Positions 34,243 to 42,158 of a stretch of 64,000 bases of DNA are shown here, one piece after another (within the stretch, counting starts at the first letter, position 1; the number at the start of each line of letters is the position of its first letter). Position numbers and translations under genes: made by a program. The stretch spans positions 4,898,001 to 4,962,000 of the forward strand of contig NZ_CP082301.1 of the NCBI RefSeq assembly GCF_019880305.1, read 5' to 3'. The notes under the pieces were generated by a model that was not told the origin of the DNA, searched no databases, and worked only from the letters and a program-made list of their open reading frames with translations. This DNA is from Streptomyces decoyicus. Lineage in GTDB: Bacteria > Actinomycetota > Actinomycetes > Streptomycetales > Streptomycetaceae.

Positions 34243-35016
34243 CTACTGCACGTCGACGTAGTCGCCGGTCGCCTTGACGGCGGGAGTGGTCGAGGTGCCG
34301 GCGAAGTTCCAGCGCCAGTAGCCGTCCACGGACGCGGTGGCCGTGGCCTTGAGGTCACCGGTGCTGGAAGTGTTCACCGTCTGGACGGTGCTGTAGGTGC
34401 TGGTGCCCGCCTTGCGGAACTGGAGCTTGACCGGCTGGGCGGTGTAGCCCGCGTAGGTGTCGGTGTCCCAGTTGGCCCGGGTCAGCCTCCCGGTGACCGT
34501 GAGGGGCTTGCCGGCGGCTATCGGCTCCGGGCCCGCGTTGACGGTCAGCTTGGAAGAGCGCTGGAGCCGGACGGTGGTGTAGGCGTCCCGCACCGCCCGG
34601 CTGTCGTCGTTCGCCCACACCTCGATGCCGACCTTCCAGGTTCCGGCGTCGGCGTTGGTCAGCCACCAGTCCGGTTCGAAGGTGAAGGTCTTCGAGCAGG
34701 TGGAGGTGGCCGCCGAGGAGGCGACGCAGTCCGCCGGGGTGGTGTCCTCGTTCGGCTTGATGTAGCCGTCCGGGTTGTCCGGGTCGGTGCCGCGCCAGAG
34801 ATGGAAGTCGGCGTCCCAGATGCCCGAAGGGTCGGTGGCGGTCACCGACACCGTGACCGTCTTGTCGGTGAGGCCGATCGCGATGTCCTTGCCGCCGCTG
34901 ACGGCGGCAGTGGTGATCTGGACGTCACCGACGGTCTCGTCCCCGTACGCGACGGCGGTGGACCCGCCCAAAGCGACGACAGAGCCGAGTACAGCGAAGA
35001 TTGCGCGCTTGCGCAT
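34243..35016 (-). CDS. Secreted beta-rich protein
   Basis: 257 residues. Signal peptide MRKRAIFAVLGSVVALGGS then TAVAYG with a likely cut near residue 27. The mature chain has Ig-like strands: TVTVSVTATDPSGIWDADFHL, WKVGIEVWANDD and KLTVNAGPEPIAAGKPLTVTG. One Cys pair (ADCVASSAATSTCSK) may form a disulfide. Streptomycetes carry many such proteins, often called calcium-binding by automated annotation; DPSG and DPDNPDG loops are the only hint. Exported by Sec; function unknown. Confidence 0.78.
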   Translation of the reverse strand: MRKRAIFAVLGSVVALGGSTAVAYGDETVGDVQITTAAVSGGKDIAIGLTDKTVTVSVTATDPSGIWDADFHLWRGTDPDNPDGYIKPNEDTTPADCVASSAATSTCSKTFTFEPDWWLTNADAGTWKVGIEVWANDDSRAVRDAYTTVRLQRSSKLTVNAGPEPIAAGKPLTVTGRLTRANWDTDTYAGYTAQPVKLQFRKAGTSTYSTVQTVNTSSTGDLKATATASVDGYWRWNFAGTSTTPAVKATGDYVDVQ

Positions 35017-35238
35017 GAATCTCCCCAGTGTGCAGAAGAGCCCGCCGGTTGCATGGGCGGGCGAAGAATGAGGCGCCAACTGTAAGCAGACGGCCACACC
35101 CTCACAACGGCTGGTCGATCACACCGGGGAAACCGGCCCGCCCCGGGGGCGGGCCGGTTCCGCGAACGCCCACCACCACTGCGCATCCTCCGGGCTGCGC
35201 CCAGCTTGCCGGGGAGTCACCTCCCGACGCGTCACTGG

Positions 35239-35574
35239 TCAGAGGCTGCGCACCCGCCCGGCGATCAGGTGTCCGACCAGCAGATAGATCGCGGCAGGCA
35301 GACCGTAGTTGAGGGCGACGCGCAGCCCTTCGATGTCCATGGTGAAGATGTCCCGCGCCCACCAGGCGAGCGAGTCCGCCGCGCCCTTCACGAACTGGAC
35401 GAAGACGTTGCCCTGGTTCGCTTCCAGCAGGTAGAGCAGGATCCACAGCCCCAGGAACGCGGCGGCTATGTCGGCAATCGTGTGGATGATCAGGGCTGTC
35501 CGCTTTGCGGGGGTGCCGCCCCCGCTGCGGGGGTGCCGATCATCTACGGGCATGGGTTCGAAGTTGTGGCTCAT
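35239..35574 (-). CDS. Small two-helix membrane protein
   Basis: 111 residues. Polar N-terminus, then helix TALIIHTIADIAAAFLGLWI with LLYLLEAN (about 27-52) and YGLPAAIYLLVGHLIAGRV (about 90-108) with an amphipathic segment between. No named family; similar ORFs occur in actinomycete plasmid-type elements. ATG at MSHNFEPMP chosen because the paralogous fragment at 33734 aligns from NF.EPMP. Confidence 0.72.
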   Translation of the reverse strand: MSHNFEPMPVDDRHPRSGGGTPAKRTALIIHTIADIAAAFLGLWILLYLLEANQGNVFVQFVKGAADSLAWWARDIFTMDIEGLRVALNYGLPAAIYLLVGHLIAGRVRSL

Positions 35575-36039
35575 GGGAGTCGCAATCTGACGCACGCAGC
35601 GTCTCGGCGGCGGGACCGATCACGGCCAGGGTGGCCACCCCCCACAGGGGTCACCCTGACCGAGATCGCATACGGGGACGACCATGCGCGCCCGCATGCC
35701 GTTCTGCGTCGCAGGGTGCCGTCACGTTACTCGGCCGTGCGATACGCCCGATACACGAGCACATATGCGCTTTTCCAGGTACCTGGCCGTGCGGGTGTAA
35801 CGAGGAATTGACCGGTGACGCAGTAGAAGTAGCCGACTGGTCATCGGCCCATGCGGATCCGACGGTTCCCCCCGTGCCTGCGGATCCGCCGCCCGGCGCG
35901 GGCGGCGCTGCTCCCCTCTGGAATCCCCGCCCGCGCCGGCCCCCCTCGTGCAGGTGCGCATGGGGTGCCTCAGGACGTCGAGGGGATCGTCAAAGCGAGA
36001 GCCCCTGCCTCCACGGCTCGTGTGGGTGGGCGTCCTTGG
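35575..36039. other. Intergenic region, no recognisable gene
   Basis: 465 bp with AT-richer DNA near 35720-35830 (ACATATGCGC, GGAATTGACC). Probable promoter of the small membrane protein lies at its left end. Confidence 0.4.
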
Positions 36040-36456
36040 TTACAGCCCGCACGAGCCGCGGTCGAGGTGGAAGTATCGGCCGTTGGCCCAGCGGCACAGC
36101 CGCATACCGACGATGACGCCGATGATGCTGACCAGGGCAGGCAGGTATCCGCTGGCGATCTGGATGATCGGGATTGCAGGGCACCCACCTGAGATCGCCC
36201 AGCCCGTACCGAACAACACCGCGCCGGGGATCACGCCGGCGTGGATCCGCCCTGGGGTGCGGCGGACCCGCAGCAGAGCGAACGCGCACACGACGATCAC
36301 CACAGCGCCGGCGAAGGAGAGCAACATGCGCAGGTCCTGGAAGGTGAACATGCGGTTCAGCTCCGCGTAATCGCCGAAGCCGATGTTGGTGACGGTATAG
36401 CCGAGGGCCAGTCCTGTGATGATGCTGGCCAGCAGAATCGCGCCCCGGGTACGCAT
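36040..36456 (-). CDS. YeeE/YedE-type transporter, second half
   Basis: 138 residues with four hydrophobic segments, including AILLASIITGLALGYTV, LLSFAGAVVIVVCAFALL and ALVSIIGVIVGMRL. The GTGWAISGGCPAIPI loop holds the conserved Cys of YeeE-family thiosulfate/sulfur transporters. ATG overlaps the stop of the preceding gene (TGATG), so both halves are made together; GAAGGTGA precedes it. Probably forms one transporter with the 218-residue partner. Confidence 0.85.
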   Translation of the reverse strand: MRTRGAILLASIITGLALGYTVTNIGFGDYAELNRMFTFQDLRMLLSFAGAVVIVVCAFALLRVRRTPGRIHAGVIPGAVLFGTGWAISGGCPAIPIIQIASGYLPALVSIIGVIVGMRLCRWANGRYFHLDRGSCGL

Positions 36457-37112
36457 CAGATCACCTTCCACAGGAGGAACGACACCACGACGGCGGTACC
36501 GAAGAACACAGCGGTCGCGACGAGGCTGACCGGGCGCAGACGGCCGCAGCCGCTAAGTCCGTGGCCGGAGCTGCACCCACCGGCCAGCCGAGTGCCAAAG
36601 CCGACCAGCACGCCTCCTACGAACAGCACGGCGATCATGGCGGTCGGATTGGCGGTGACCAGGTCCCGAAAACCCGGACCCATGTCGTAGCGGAGGTGGA
36701 ACCGCCCGGAGGTGACCGCGGCGATGAGCCCGCCGAGGAAGACTGATATCAGCAGGGCGGCCTGGGTTACCAGCGGGGCCGGGCGCCGGTTTGTGACTGC
36801 GGGGCTGTCTTCCGCCGCCGCTTCGATGTCTGCTTCGAGCGGTTGCGATTCCTCGTACGGAGCCTGCGTCATGGTGGACGCGCCGGTGCCGGTACCGAAG
36901 TGCTCCGCTGTAGCTGCGGCGAGCGCCTCGGCGAGAGCTTGATCGTCGGTGAACTCCTCGTCCATCTGCTCGAGGTGGCGTTCGCGGCGCCAGTGCACCA
37001 CGCGATCCCATGCGGACGACACCCCGAGAGACCGATCGGTGATGACGGTGTGGTTGATGGTGACCAGAGCGAGCCCGATAGCGCCCGCCCACCAGGGCCA
37101 GTAGGTACTCAT
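36456..37112 (-). CDS. YeeE/YedE-type transporter, first half
   Basis: 218 residues. Helix near residues 5-22, then a 90-residue acidic cytosolic stretch (EQMDEEFTDDQALAEALAAA) before helices VTQAALLISVFLGGLIAAV, IAVLFVGGVLVGFGTRLA and LVATAVFFGTAVVVSFLLW. GGCSSGHGLSG is the conserved Cys loop of the family. Likely imports thiosulfate or moves persulfide sulfur. The long acidic insert is unusual. ATG overlaps the stop of the upstream four-Cys gene (ATGA). Confidence 0.85.
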   Translation of the reverse strand: MSTYWPWWAGAIGLALVTINHTVITDRSLGVSSAWDRVVHWRRERHLEQMDEEFTDDQALAEALAAATAEHFGTGTGASTMTQAPYEESQPLEADIEAAAEDSPAVTNRRPAPLVTQAALLISVFLGGLIAAVTSGRFHLRYDMGPGFRDLVTANPTAMIAVLFVGGVLVGFGTRLAGGCSSGHGLSGCGRLRPVSLVATAVFFGTAVVVSFLLWKVI

Positions 37113-37567
37113 GCGGGTCCTCTCATCCAATCGGCAAACCGAGCCAGCCAGCCGCGCTTCGAGCTGGGAGCTTGCCGCGCTCGTCGACCGAGGCTGTTGG
37201 AAGGCTGGGGAATCTGGTGGGGCGGTGACGGTTGGTGATGCCAGACAGGTGCTGGCGGAGATGTCGCCCCGAAGTGGGCTGTGGCCCCCGGTGTCACGGT
37301 TCCAGGTCCTGACTGCTCATAGGGGCGGGCGGGCGCTGGCTGGTTGACGGCTCCGGACCGGTCCGCCTCGGTGACGTCTTCGAGGTGTCGCGCGCGGGCT
37401 CCGCTGGGCAGCAAGCTGATCGGCACGCGCTCGCCGGTGAGTGACATCTGGTAGCGCGCACAGTCGAGCCACCGATCGTCGCTGTCGCAGTAGTATTCGC
37501 GCCAACCTTGCAAGCTCGCCCTAAGCAGGGGGAAAAGGGGGCATCCTACGGCGTGTGAGCAACTCAC
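37109..37567 (-). CDS. Four-Cys protein coupled to YeeE transporter
   Basis: 152 residues from a GTG with GGAAGGAG four bases upstream. N-terminal domain has Cys at 3, 9, 27 and 36 in the pattern C-x5-CPLFPLL...W-x3-YYC-x8-CARY, followed by GERVPISLLPSG. This resembles small four-Cys domains seen in cyanobacteria and myxobacteria that may bind metal or an Fe-S cluster. A Pro/Ser/His-rich linker leads to the tail RGWLARFADWMRGPA, which recurs in the divergent gene at 38010. The stop overlaps the YeeE start, so it is probably a sensor or sulfur-carrier partner. No named family is certain. Confidence 0.75.
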   Translation of the reverse strand: MSCSHAVGCPLFPLLRASLQGWREYYCDSDDRWLDCARYQMSLTGERVPISLLPSGARARHLEDVTEADRSGAVNQPAPARPYEQSGPGTVTPGATAHFGATSPPAPVWHHQPSPPHQIPQPSNSLGRRARQAPSSKRGWLARFADWMRGPA

Positions 37568-38009
37568 GTTGCTCCTTCCTGATCGGCGCACACCACCCGT
37601 TTGGGAAGAGCGGTTGCCGTTCTCGATTCTTGCCCTCTCCGCGCCCGGTCGGCGATCTGCAGGGCAACGCGGTGACGGGCAGCGAAAATAAAGCTCTGCG
37701 CCTCCATTCCGCGACCGTGCGGGATGCAATCACTGTTTCGATGCCCCGAGCAAATTCAGGGTATTTTTTCAATCAGACCACTTGGCGCTACTTGGTGAGA
37801 TACTCCACGCGACGGATATGCAGCGCCTGCCCCTCATGTCCGGATATTCATAACCGACAATAAGGTCGCTTGGACCACCATTCGACCCCATAGTCGCGGC
37901 CATGCCGATATGAGCTGGCTGCTTGTGGATAGGGTGAAAGTGCTGGAGTTTCTTGTGATGGTGGCGTGAATATCATGGATCTCAAATGAAGAGCTAATGG
38001 AGAAGAGTC
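37568..38009. other. Divergent promoter region of the two Cys proteins
   Basis: 442 bp, AT-richer than the flanks (e.g. TATTTTTTCAATC near 37763, AATATCATGG near 37970). No gene seen. Confidence 0.45.
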
Positions 38010-38303
38010 GTGTGCCAGCGTGCTGTCTGTCGGTCGTGCCGGAAGATGACCTATGAGGGCTGCGGGAGGCATGTAGACCAAGTGCTCATGGATGTGCCGA
38101 CGGCTCAGCGGTGCACGTGCGAGTCTGCGGAACGCAGGGGTGCGCGCGCGGCGAAGGCGCCGACTCGATCGGAATCGGCGCCGGCCCGGCAGGGTGACTC
38201 GCCGCGACACGCACGGGCCCCTCGGCGCTCAGAGGGTTCATCAAACCGATCGAGGGGTGGCTGGTGGGGTCGGCTCGTCGATTGGGTGAAACACCCGGCA
38301 TGA
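38010..38303 (+). CDS. Small Cys-rich putative zinc-binding protein
   Basis: 97 residues, GTG start with GGAGAAG. N-terminus CQRAVCRSCRKMTYEGCGRH then VDQVLMDVP..RCTC: six Cys in C-x4-C-x2-C-x6-GCGxH...C-x-C, a pattern common in small actinobacterial proteins and likely to bind Zn. The middle is Arg/Ser-rich. The tail GGWWGRLVDWVKHPA matches that of the four-Cys protein encoded divergently. Confidence 0.75.
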   Translation: MCQRAVCRSCRKMTYEGCGRHVDQVLMDVPTAQRCTCESAERRGARAAKAPTRSESAPARQGDSPRHARAPRRSEGSSNRSRGGWWGRLVDWVKHPA

Positions 38304-38533
38304 GGTAATCAGTCGCCTATGTGCACTTCAGACTCCTTGCGACGCCTTAGGCGTGCTGTACCTGGGCTGACCACTCCCGGACCAGAGGACTACCTCACTC
38401 ATGCGCGAATGCTGGTGCGGTGTCGATGGGGTGCTGTGGTACCTAATGCCCTGATGTGACACGTTCCCGCCTCCGCGCGCTGACTTAAGGGGGCCGTCCC
38501 GAACAGCGCCCCTTCCTGCCCCGAAGGACTGCC

Positions 38534-38869
38534 TTGATCGATGACCTCATCCACTTTCTGCGGGCCCGCTGCACCGAAGAACGCCAGAGCGCGATGGCGC
38601 TTCGGATGCAGAACTGGCAGTCGGTCGTCGCCGAAGTGAATTCCAGGCAGGCCGTCGTGGACGCCTGCGAGAGGGCAACCATCCTGGCCGCCGGTGCCAC
38701 ACGGCGGGTCGCGGAAATGACGGCGGAAGGTATTCCGGTGCAGACGGATGACCTCGTCGATGCCGCCCGGCTGGAGGGCCAGGCCGCTGCGTTGAGCCAC
38801 GCCCTGGCACTGCTCGCGCAGCCGTATGCGCGACATCCTCACTACCAGCAGGAGTGGCGTCCACGATGA
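38534..38869 (+). CDS. DUF6221-family protein
   Basis: 111 residues from a TTG with GAAGGA upstream. IDDLIHFLRARCTEERQSA at the N-terminus and QTDDLVDAARLEGQ plus a C-terminal LALLAQPYARHPHYQQEWRP are characteristic of the actinobacterial DUF6221 family, small helical proteins common on mobile elements. Function unknown. Confidence 0.8.
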   Translation: MIDDLIHFLRARCTEERQSAMALRMQNWQSVVAEVNSRQAVVDACERATILAAGATRRVAEMTAEGIPVQTDDLVDAARLEGQAAALSHALALLAQPYARHPHYQQEWRPR

Positions 38870-38969
38870 AAGGGAGCTGCTGACAGTCGGCTTGTCAGGG
38901 GGCGGCCTATCAGTCGCCCCGGGGCCTCTGCGGCACCCCCATCTTGATTCGCGCCTCCCGCGGCGAGTG

Positions 38970-39541
38970 ATGGCCGATGGCGATCAAGACGTCTTTGGGT
39001 ATGAGGGTGAAGAACAAGTGTTTATAGCGGGCCGGTACCGGCTTCGGGATGCCATCGGACGGGGCGCGATGGGGGAGGTCTGGCGGGCCTTCGACGAGAC
39101 GCTCGGCAGACCGGTTGCCATGAAACTCCTGCTCCCCCACGACTCCGACTCCACGGCGTCCTCCCGCTTCCGACTGGAGGCGCAGACCCCGGCCGTCTCG
39201 GCCACCCGAACGTGGTCGGCGTCCTGGACTTCGGCGAGCACGAAGGCCGCCTGTTCCTGGTCATGGAGCTCGTCGAGGGGGACAGCCTCGCCCGGGTGCT
39301 CACCCAATCCGGACCGCTGCCCGCCGAGCGGGTGGCCCATATCGCAGCACAGGCCGCCGACGGGCTGGCCGCCGCGCACCGGCAGGGCGTTGTACATCGG
39401 GACATCAAGCCGGCCAACCTCCTGCTGGACGCCGACGGCATCCTGAAGATCGGCGACTTCGGCATCGCCCGCTTCCTCGACGACCCGGGCGCCGCGCTCA
39501 CCGCCACCGGGCACATCGTCGGAACCAGCCTCTACCTCGCG
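38970..39541 (+). pseudogene. Serine/threonine protein kinase, frameshifted and truncated
   Basis: Starts MADGDQDVFGYEGEEQ. Glycine loop IGRGAMGEVWRAFD and the VAIK-type Lys in PVAMKLLLPHD are in one frame; after about 39185-39195 homology jumps to another frame (VVGVLDFGEHEGRLFLVMEL), with catalytic HRDIKPANLLLD, DFG in KIGDFGIARF and activation-segment GTSLYLA. After LA the kinase is replaced by unrelated sequence leading to the right att site; the C-lobe, membrane helix and any sensor domain are missing. Both lesions must inactivate it. Confidence 0.85.
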
Positions 39542-39673
39542 TCATGCGTGAGCGGACGGCAGAACATGAGGCATCGAAAGCAGGGCCCACCATCAGGCCG
39601 GGTGGTGCTGACCTGCGAGGACAGCACCACCCGGCACGAGCGAACACCCTCGATCATGGATTCGACCCCACTG

Positions 39674-39714
39674 GTAAAGCGAAGGTCGTCGGTTCGAATC
39701 CGACAGGGGGCTCT
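39674..39714 (+). repeat. Right attachment site (41-bp repeat of tRNA-Thr 3' end)
   Basis: Exact copy of 30862-30902; upstream bases CCACTG are not tRNA-like, so no functional tRNA is restored here. Confidence 0.93.
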
Positions 39715-39715
39715 G

Positions 39716-39952
39716 AGCGGGAACAGGGACGAAGCCCCGGGCCGGGAGTGGCCTGGGGCTTCTGCCATCTATGGGTGACATCAACGGGGCGGTCGGGCGA
39801 GACCAGTTCCGGTCGTGCCGCCGTTTCAGGAGCCGGTCCAGGTGGCTGATCGCTTCCCGCTGTGTGTCCTGGGCCACGTGCGTACAGACATCCGTGGTCA
39901 TGCTGATCTGGCTGTGGCCGAGGATCTCCATCAGCGCGCGAGGGCCGCGCCT
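39716..39952 (-). pseudogene. C-terminal fragment of a second tyrosine integrase, Tyr changed to Cys
   Basis: Reads GPRALMEILGHSQISMTTDV then CTHVAQDTQREAISHLDRLL. In relatives the segment is LGHSQISMTTDVYTHV with the Tyr nucleophile at the sixth-last position; here the codon is TGT (Cys). Only about 60-75 terminal residues remain and the upstream region is unrelated. Adjacent to the right att site with the C-terminus facing it, the same geometry as the left integrase fragment. Confidence 0.8.
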
Positions 39953-40084
39953 GGCCCTGCCAGACCCAGGGGGAGGACGGGGAACAGTGGCCACGTGCAG
40001 AGCTACGGGCTCTCCTGGACTGAAAGCACAATCGCCCAGCTCAACTACCAGACCCCACCTGCCTCGCTCCTCAAGAGGTTGTAG

Positions 40085-40456
40085 TTGCCTTCTGTAGTGG
40101 CCAGGCCGGCTGCGTGCTTCCCCTTCGTCAACCCTCACGGCGTACCCGAGGCCGGCACAGTGGCCTGCGCCTGCTGCTTCCCTCGCACCCTTGGCCACCG
40201 CAGCGGGTGGGAGATATGCGAGGTGTGCGGCTGGGAGGATGACGGCCAAGACGATCGGAACGCCGGGGTAGTCATCGGTGGGCCGAACGCGGTCGGTCTC
40301 GCGGAAGCCCGAGTTCGCTTCCGTGCCCGCGGGGCGTGCGACGAGCGTTGTTCAAGCTACGAGGGCGACGTGGCTGACATCGTGGGTGACATCGACCATC
40401 GTGCGCGAGCACGGGTGTCTGCGAGTCTCCGCAGCAGAAGGTCGCGGGAGACACCC
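40085..40456 (+). pseudogene. CPCC-family Cys-rich protein, 3' end lost
   Basis: The CPCC domain is readable: CACCFPRTLGHRSGWEICEV then CGWEDDGQDD, GGPNAVGLAEARVRFRARGA and CDERC. Relatives are 80-130 residues and end shortly after this. Here no stop follows; the frame continues antisense through the next gene to 41074, so the 3' end has been replaced. TTG at 40085 or GTG at 40097 could start it. The domain probably binds Zn through its four Cys. Confidence 0.55.
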
Positions 40457-40457
40457 C

Positions 40458-40509
40458 CTAGGCCTCGGGGGCCCCGGGTTCCTCTAGGCCTCGGGGGCCC
40501 CGGGTTCCT
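40458..40509. repeat. 26-bp exact tandem duplication containing a stop codon
   Basis: CTAGGCCTCGGGGGCCCCGG plus GTTCCT occurs twice head to tail. Each copy encodes the same EEPGAPEA-stop end for the minus-strand gene; the first copy met is the one used. Confidence 0.9.
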
Positions 40510-41032
40510 CCCCGGCGGTGCCCCCGCTCGTGAGCTGGTCCTGTGGTCGCAGCACCAGCCTCGCCACCACCCGTTCGGCGAGTGCGGTGACCGTATCCGG
40601 CTCCAGTCCGCTCTCCGTGCCCAGCTCCAGAACCCGCAGGCGTACCGACTCCAACTGGTCCGGGGTCAGGGGAGGCATGACCGTGGGGGCCGCGGGCCTG
40701 CGCGAGATCCTGCGCAGCAGTGTCCTCGACCGGGTGGCCGCGCCGGCGACGGCGGCGCCGACGACTTTCCGTGCCGCCTCGTCCAGCACGAGCCACACCA
40801 CCGGGGTGACCAGAGCGGTGACCTCGTGCAGGCCGAACCCGAGCGGCTCGCGCGAGCGGCGGCGGCCCGACAGGCGGGCTACCACGTTGTCGTCGTCGGA
40901 CCGCAACAGCCCTTCGAGCAGCACCATTTCGTCCGGTGCGGTGGCGGCCACGACATCGCGGACGATGTCCCGAACCAGTACACCGGCGTCATCGTCCGGA
41001 TGCCCGCCGGACGGCTCCGACAACGAGCCCAT
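40484..41032 (-). CDS. Hypothetical helical protein
   Basis: 182 residues, no family recognised. Acidic start (SEPSGGHPDDDAGVLVRDIV), a hydrophobic central segment ALVTPVVWLVLDEAARKVVG that may be a membrane-associated helix, a basic patch TRSRTLLRRISRRP and a C-terminal helical region PPLTPDQLESVRLRVLELG. Composition is protein-like and the ATG follows a G-rich site. The opposite-strand frame is the run-on of the broken CPCC gene. Confidence 0.65.
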   Translation of the reverse strand: MGSLSEPSGGHPDDDAGVLVRDIVRDVVAATAPDEMVLLEGLLRSDDDNVVARLSGRRRSREPLGFGLHEVTALVTPVVWLVLDEAARKVVGAAVAGAATRSRTLLRRISRRPAAPTVMPPLTPDQLESVRLRVLELGTESGLEPDTVTALAERVVARLVLRPQDQLTSGGTAGEEPGAPEA

Positions 41033-41297
41033 CTGTCCCCCCTCAGTGAACGGACCGTCACCTACGGATGGTAGGTGCGCGCATCCCTTCGTGGGGGGTG
41101 TTCGGCGAGACCTCGGGACTGCCGCTGAGCAGTGATCTGTCGGCGCCCCTTTCCATTGAAGGGGGCTGATGTGCCGTGAGGCGTGCGCGAGGGGTCCGGA
41201 GACGGCGAGTTGAGGTGTCTGGAGACGGCGAGTTGAGGTGTCCGAAGCAGCGGGCCGGGGTGCTGAGGGCAGCGGGCCGGGGTGCCGGAAGACAACG
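41033..41297. repeat. Intergenic DNA with 23-bp and 21-bp degenerate direct repeats
   Basis: GGAGACGGCGAGTTGAGGTGT at 41198 recurs at 41221; GCAGCGGGCCGGGGTGC at about 41246 recurs 21-22 bp later. No gene seen. Confidence 0.6.
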
Positions 41298-41332
41298 AGC
41301 TGGGGCCCGCACCAAAGGTGCGGGCCCCAGCT
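41298..41332 (-). terminator. Terminator after cold-shock gene 1
   Basis: Perfect 16-bp stem AGCTGGGGCCCGCACC / GGTGCGGGCCCCAGCT with an AAA loop, 18 nt past the stop. Confidence 0.85.
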
Positions 41333-41350
41333 ACGGTGTACGCGTCAGCG

Positions 41351-41554
41351 TCAGGCGGGAACGATGTTCTCGGCCTGCGGGCCCTTCTGGCCCTGCGTGA
41401 CGTCGAAGCTCACCTTCTGGCCTTCCTGGAGCTCGCGGAAGCCCTGGGCGTTGATGTTCGAGTAGTGGGCGAAGACGTCAGCGCCGCCGCCGTCCTGCTC
41501 GATGAAGCCGAAGCCCTTTTCCGCGTTGAACCACTTCACGGTGCCAGTAGCCAT
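41351..41554 (-). CDS. Cold-shock protein 1
   Basis: 67 residues, single OB-fold cold-shock domain that binds single-stranded RNA/DNA. RNP1 is KGFGFIE and RNP2 is VFAHYSNI; MATGTVKWFNAEKGFGFIEQ is the classical actinobacterial start. Preceded by AAGGAGA. Long structured leader resembling that of cold-shock gene 2. Confidence 0.95.
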   Translation of the reverse strand: MATGTVKWFNAEKGFGFIEQDGGGADVFAHYSNINAQGFRELQEGQKVSFDVTQGQKGPQAENIVPA

Positions 41555-41572
41555 GTCATATCTCCTTCGGGG

Positions 41573-41623
41573 CAGTGCCCGGGGACCGCACTGTGCGGAC
41601 CCCGCGTCGCCGCGATGATTGCC
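41573..41623 (-). promoter_or_regulatory. Conserved 5' leader element of cold-shock gene 1
   Basis: On the minus strand: ATCATCGCGGCGACGC followed by a hairpin GGGGTCCGCAC/GTGCGGTCCCC and GGGCACTG, ending about 18 nt before the start codon. Nearly the same order and sequence precede gene 2. Likely an RNA structure controlling translation or stability. Confidence 0.7.
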
Positions 41624-42158
41624 CGTCCGGAAATACCCCGGAAATGCAAAAGCGCTCCCGCCGTGCATGTCGGCGAGGGCACTTGAAGTCTTTGGGAACC
41701 ACAACTGCAACTGAGATCGACGGTAGCACGGCCCGGCCGACCGTGCACGAACATTCTCACCGGCGCTTTGAGTCGCAAAAAAATGCCCATGCCGCGCCCT
41801 CTATTTCTGCTGTCGCGGAACCAGATATTGTCCGCCGGTGCCCTCCGGTCTGTCCGGGCCGACCCCCTGACCAGCCGTCGGGCGGTTCCCGCCCGTCACG
41901 GCGGGCGCTGTCTGCCGGGAGTCCCGCCCGCCGCCGGAAGAAGAATATGTTCCGTGTTCGGCACAGGAATTAGTGCAGTGTGTGCGGAGAGTTTATGGGC
42001 CGGAGCGGGGAGGGGTATCGCATTTGACGCCCGACTGTCCGCCCCGTGCTACGGTCTGAGATCGGCTGCCGCCTTATCCTGCACAGCCGAAAAGGGCTCC
42101 CCTGACTTTCCGGTTCGCCGGGATGTTTTTCCATTCTTCGGTGTTTCTCCGGGCCAGG
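41624..42158. other. Shared intergenic region of the divergent cold-shock genes
   Basis: No gene. Each end carries TTTC-CGG-rich leader sequence (TTTCCGGGGTATTTCCGG for gene 1 on the minus strand, CTTTCCGGTTCGCCGGGA for gene 2). The centre is AT-richer and should hold both promoters. Confidence 0.5.

Larger units (their letters stand above)
30862..39714. mobile_element. Degenerate integrative element in tRNA-Thr
   Basis: Bounded by an exact 41-bp direct repeat of the tRNA-Thr 3' end. Inside are a truncated tyrosine integrase beside the left site, accessory genes, gene fragments and a broken kinase; no replication, transfer or excisionase gene is recognisable. Probably a remnant of a pSAM2-like actinomycete integrative and conjugative element that has lost mobility. 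Confidence 0.85.

Noticed and set aside
33912..34358. Minus-strand 148-codon gene or transposase fragment
   Set aside because: Protein-like scrap exists in a different frame, but no transposase motif could be recognised with confidence.
37848..38210. Minus-strand frame opposite the small Cys protein
   Set aside because: Overlaps a gene with clear Cys motifs and ribosome site; no own support.
40458..41074. Run-on of the CPCC frame as a long protein
   Set aside because: Antisense to a better-supported minus-strand gene and compositionally unlike the CPCC part.
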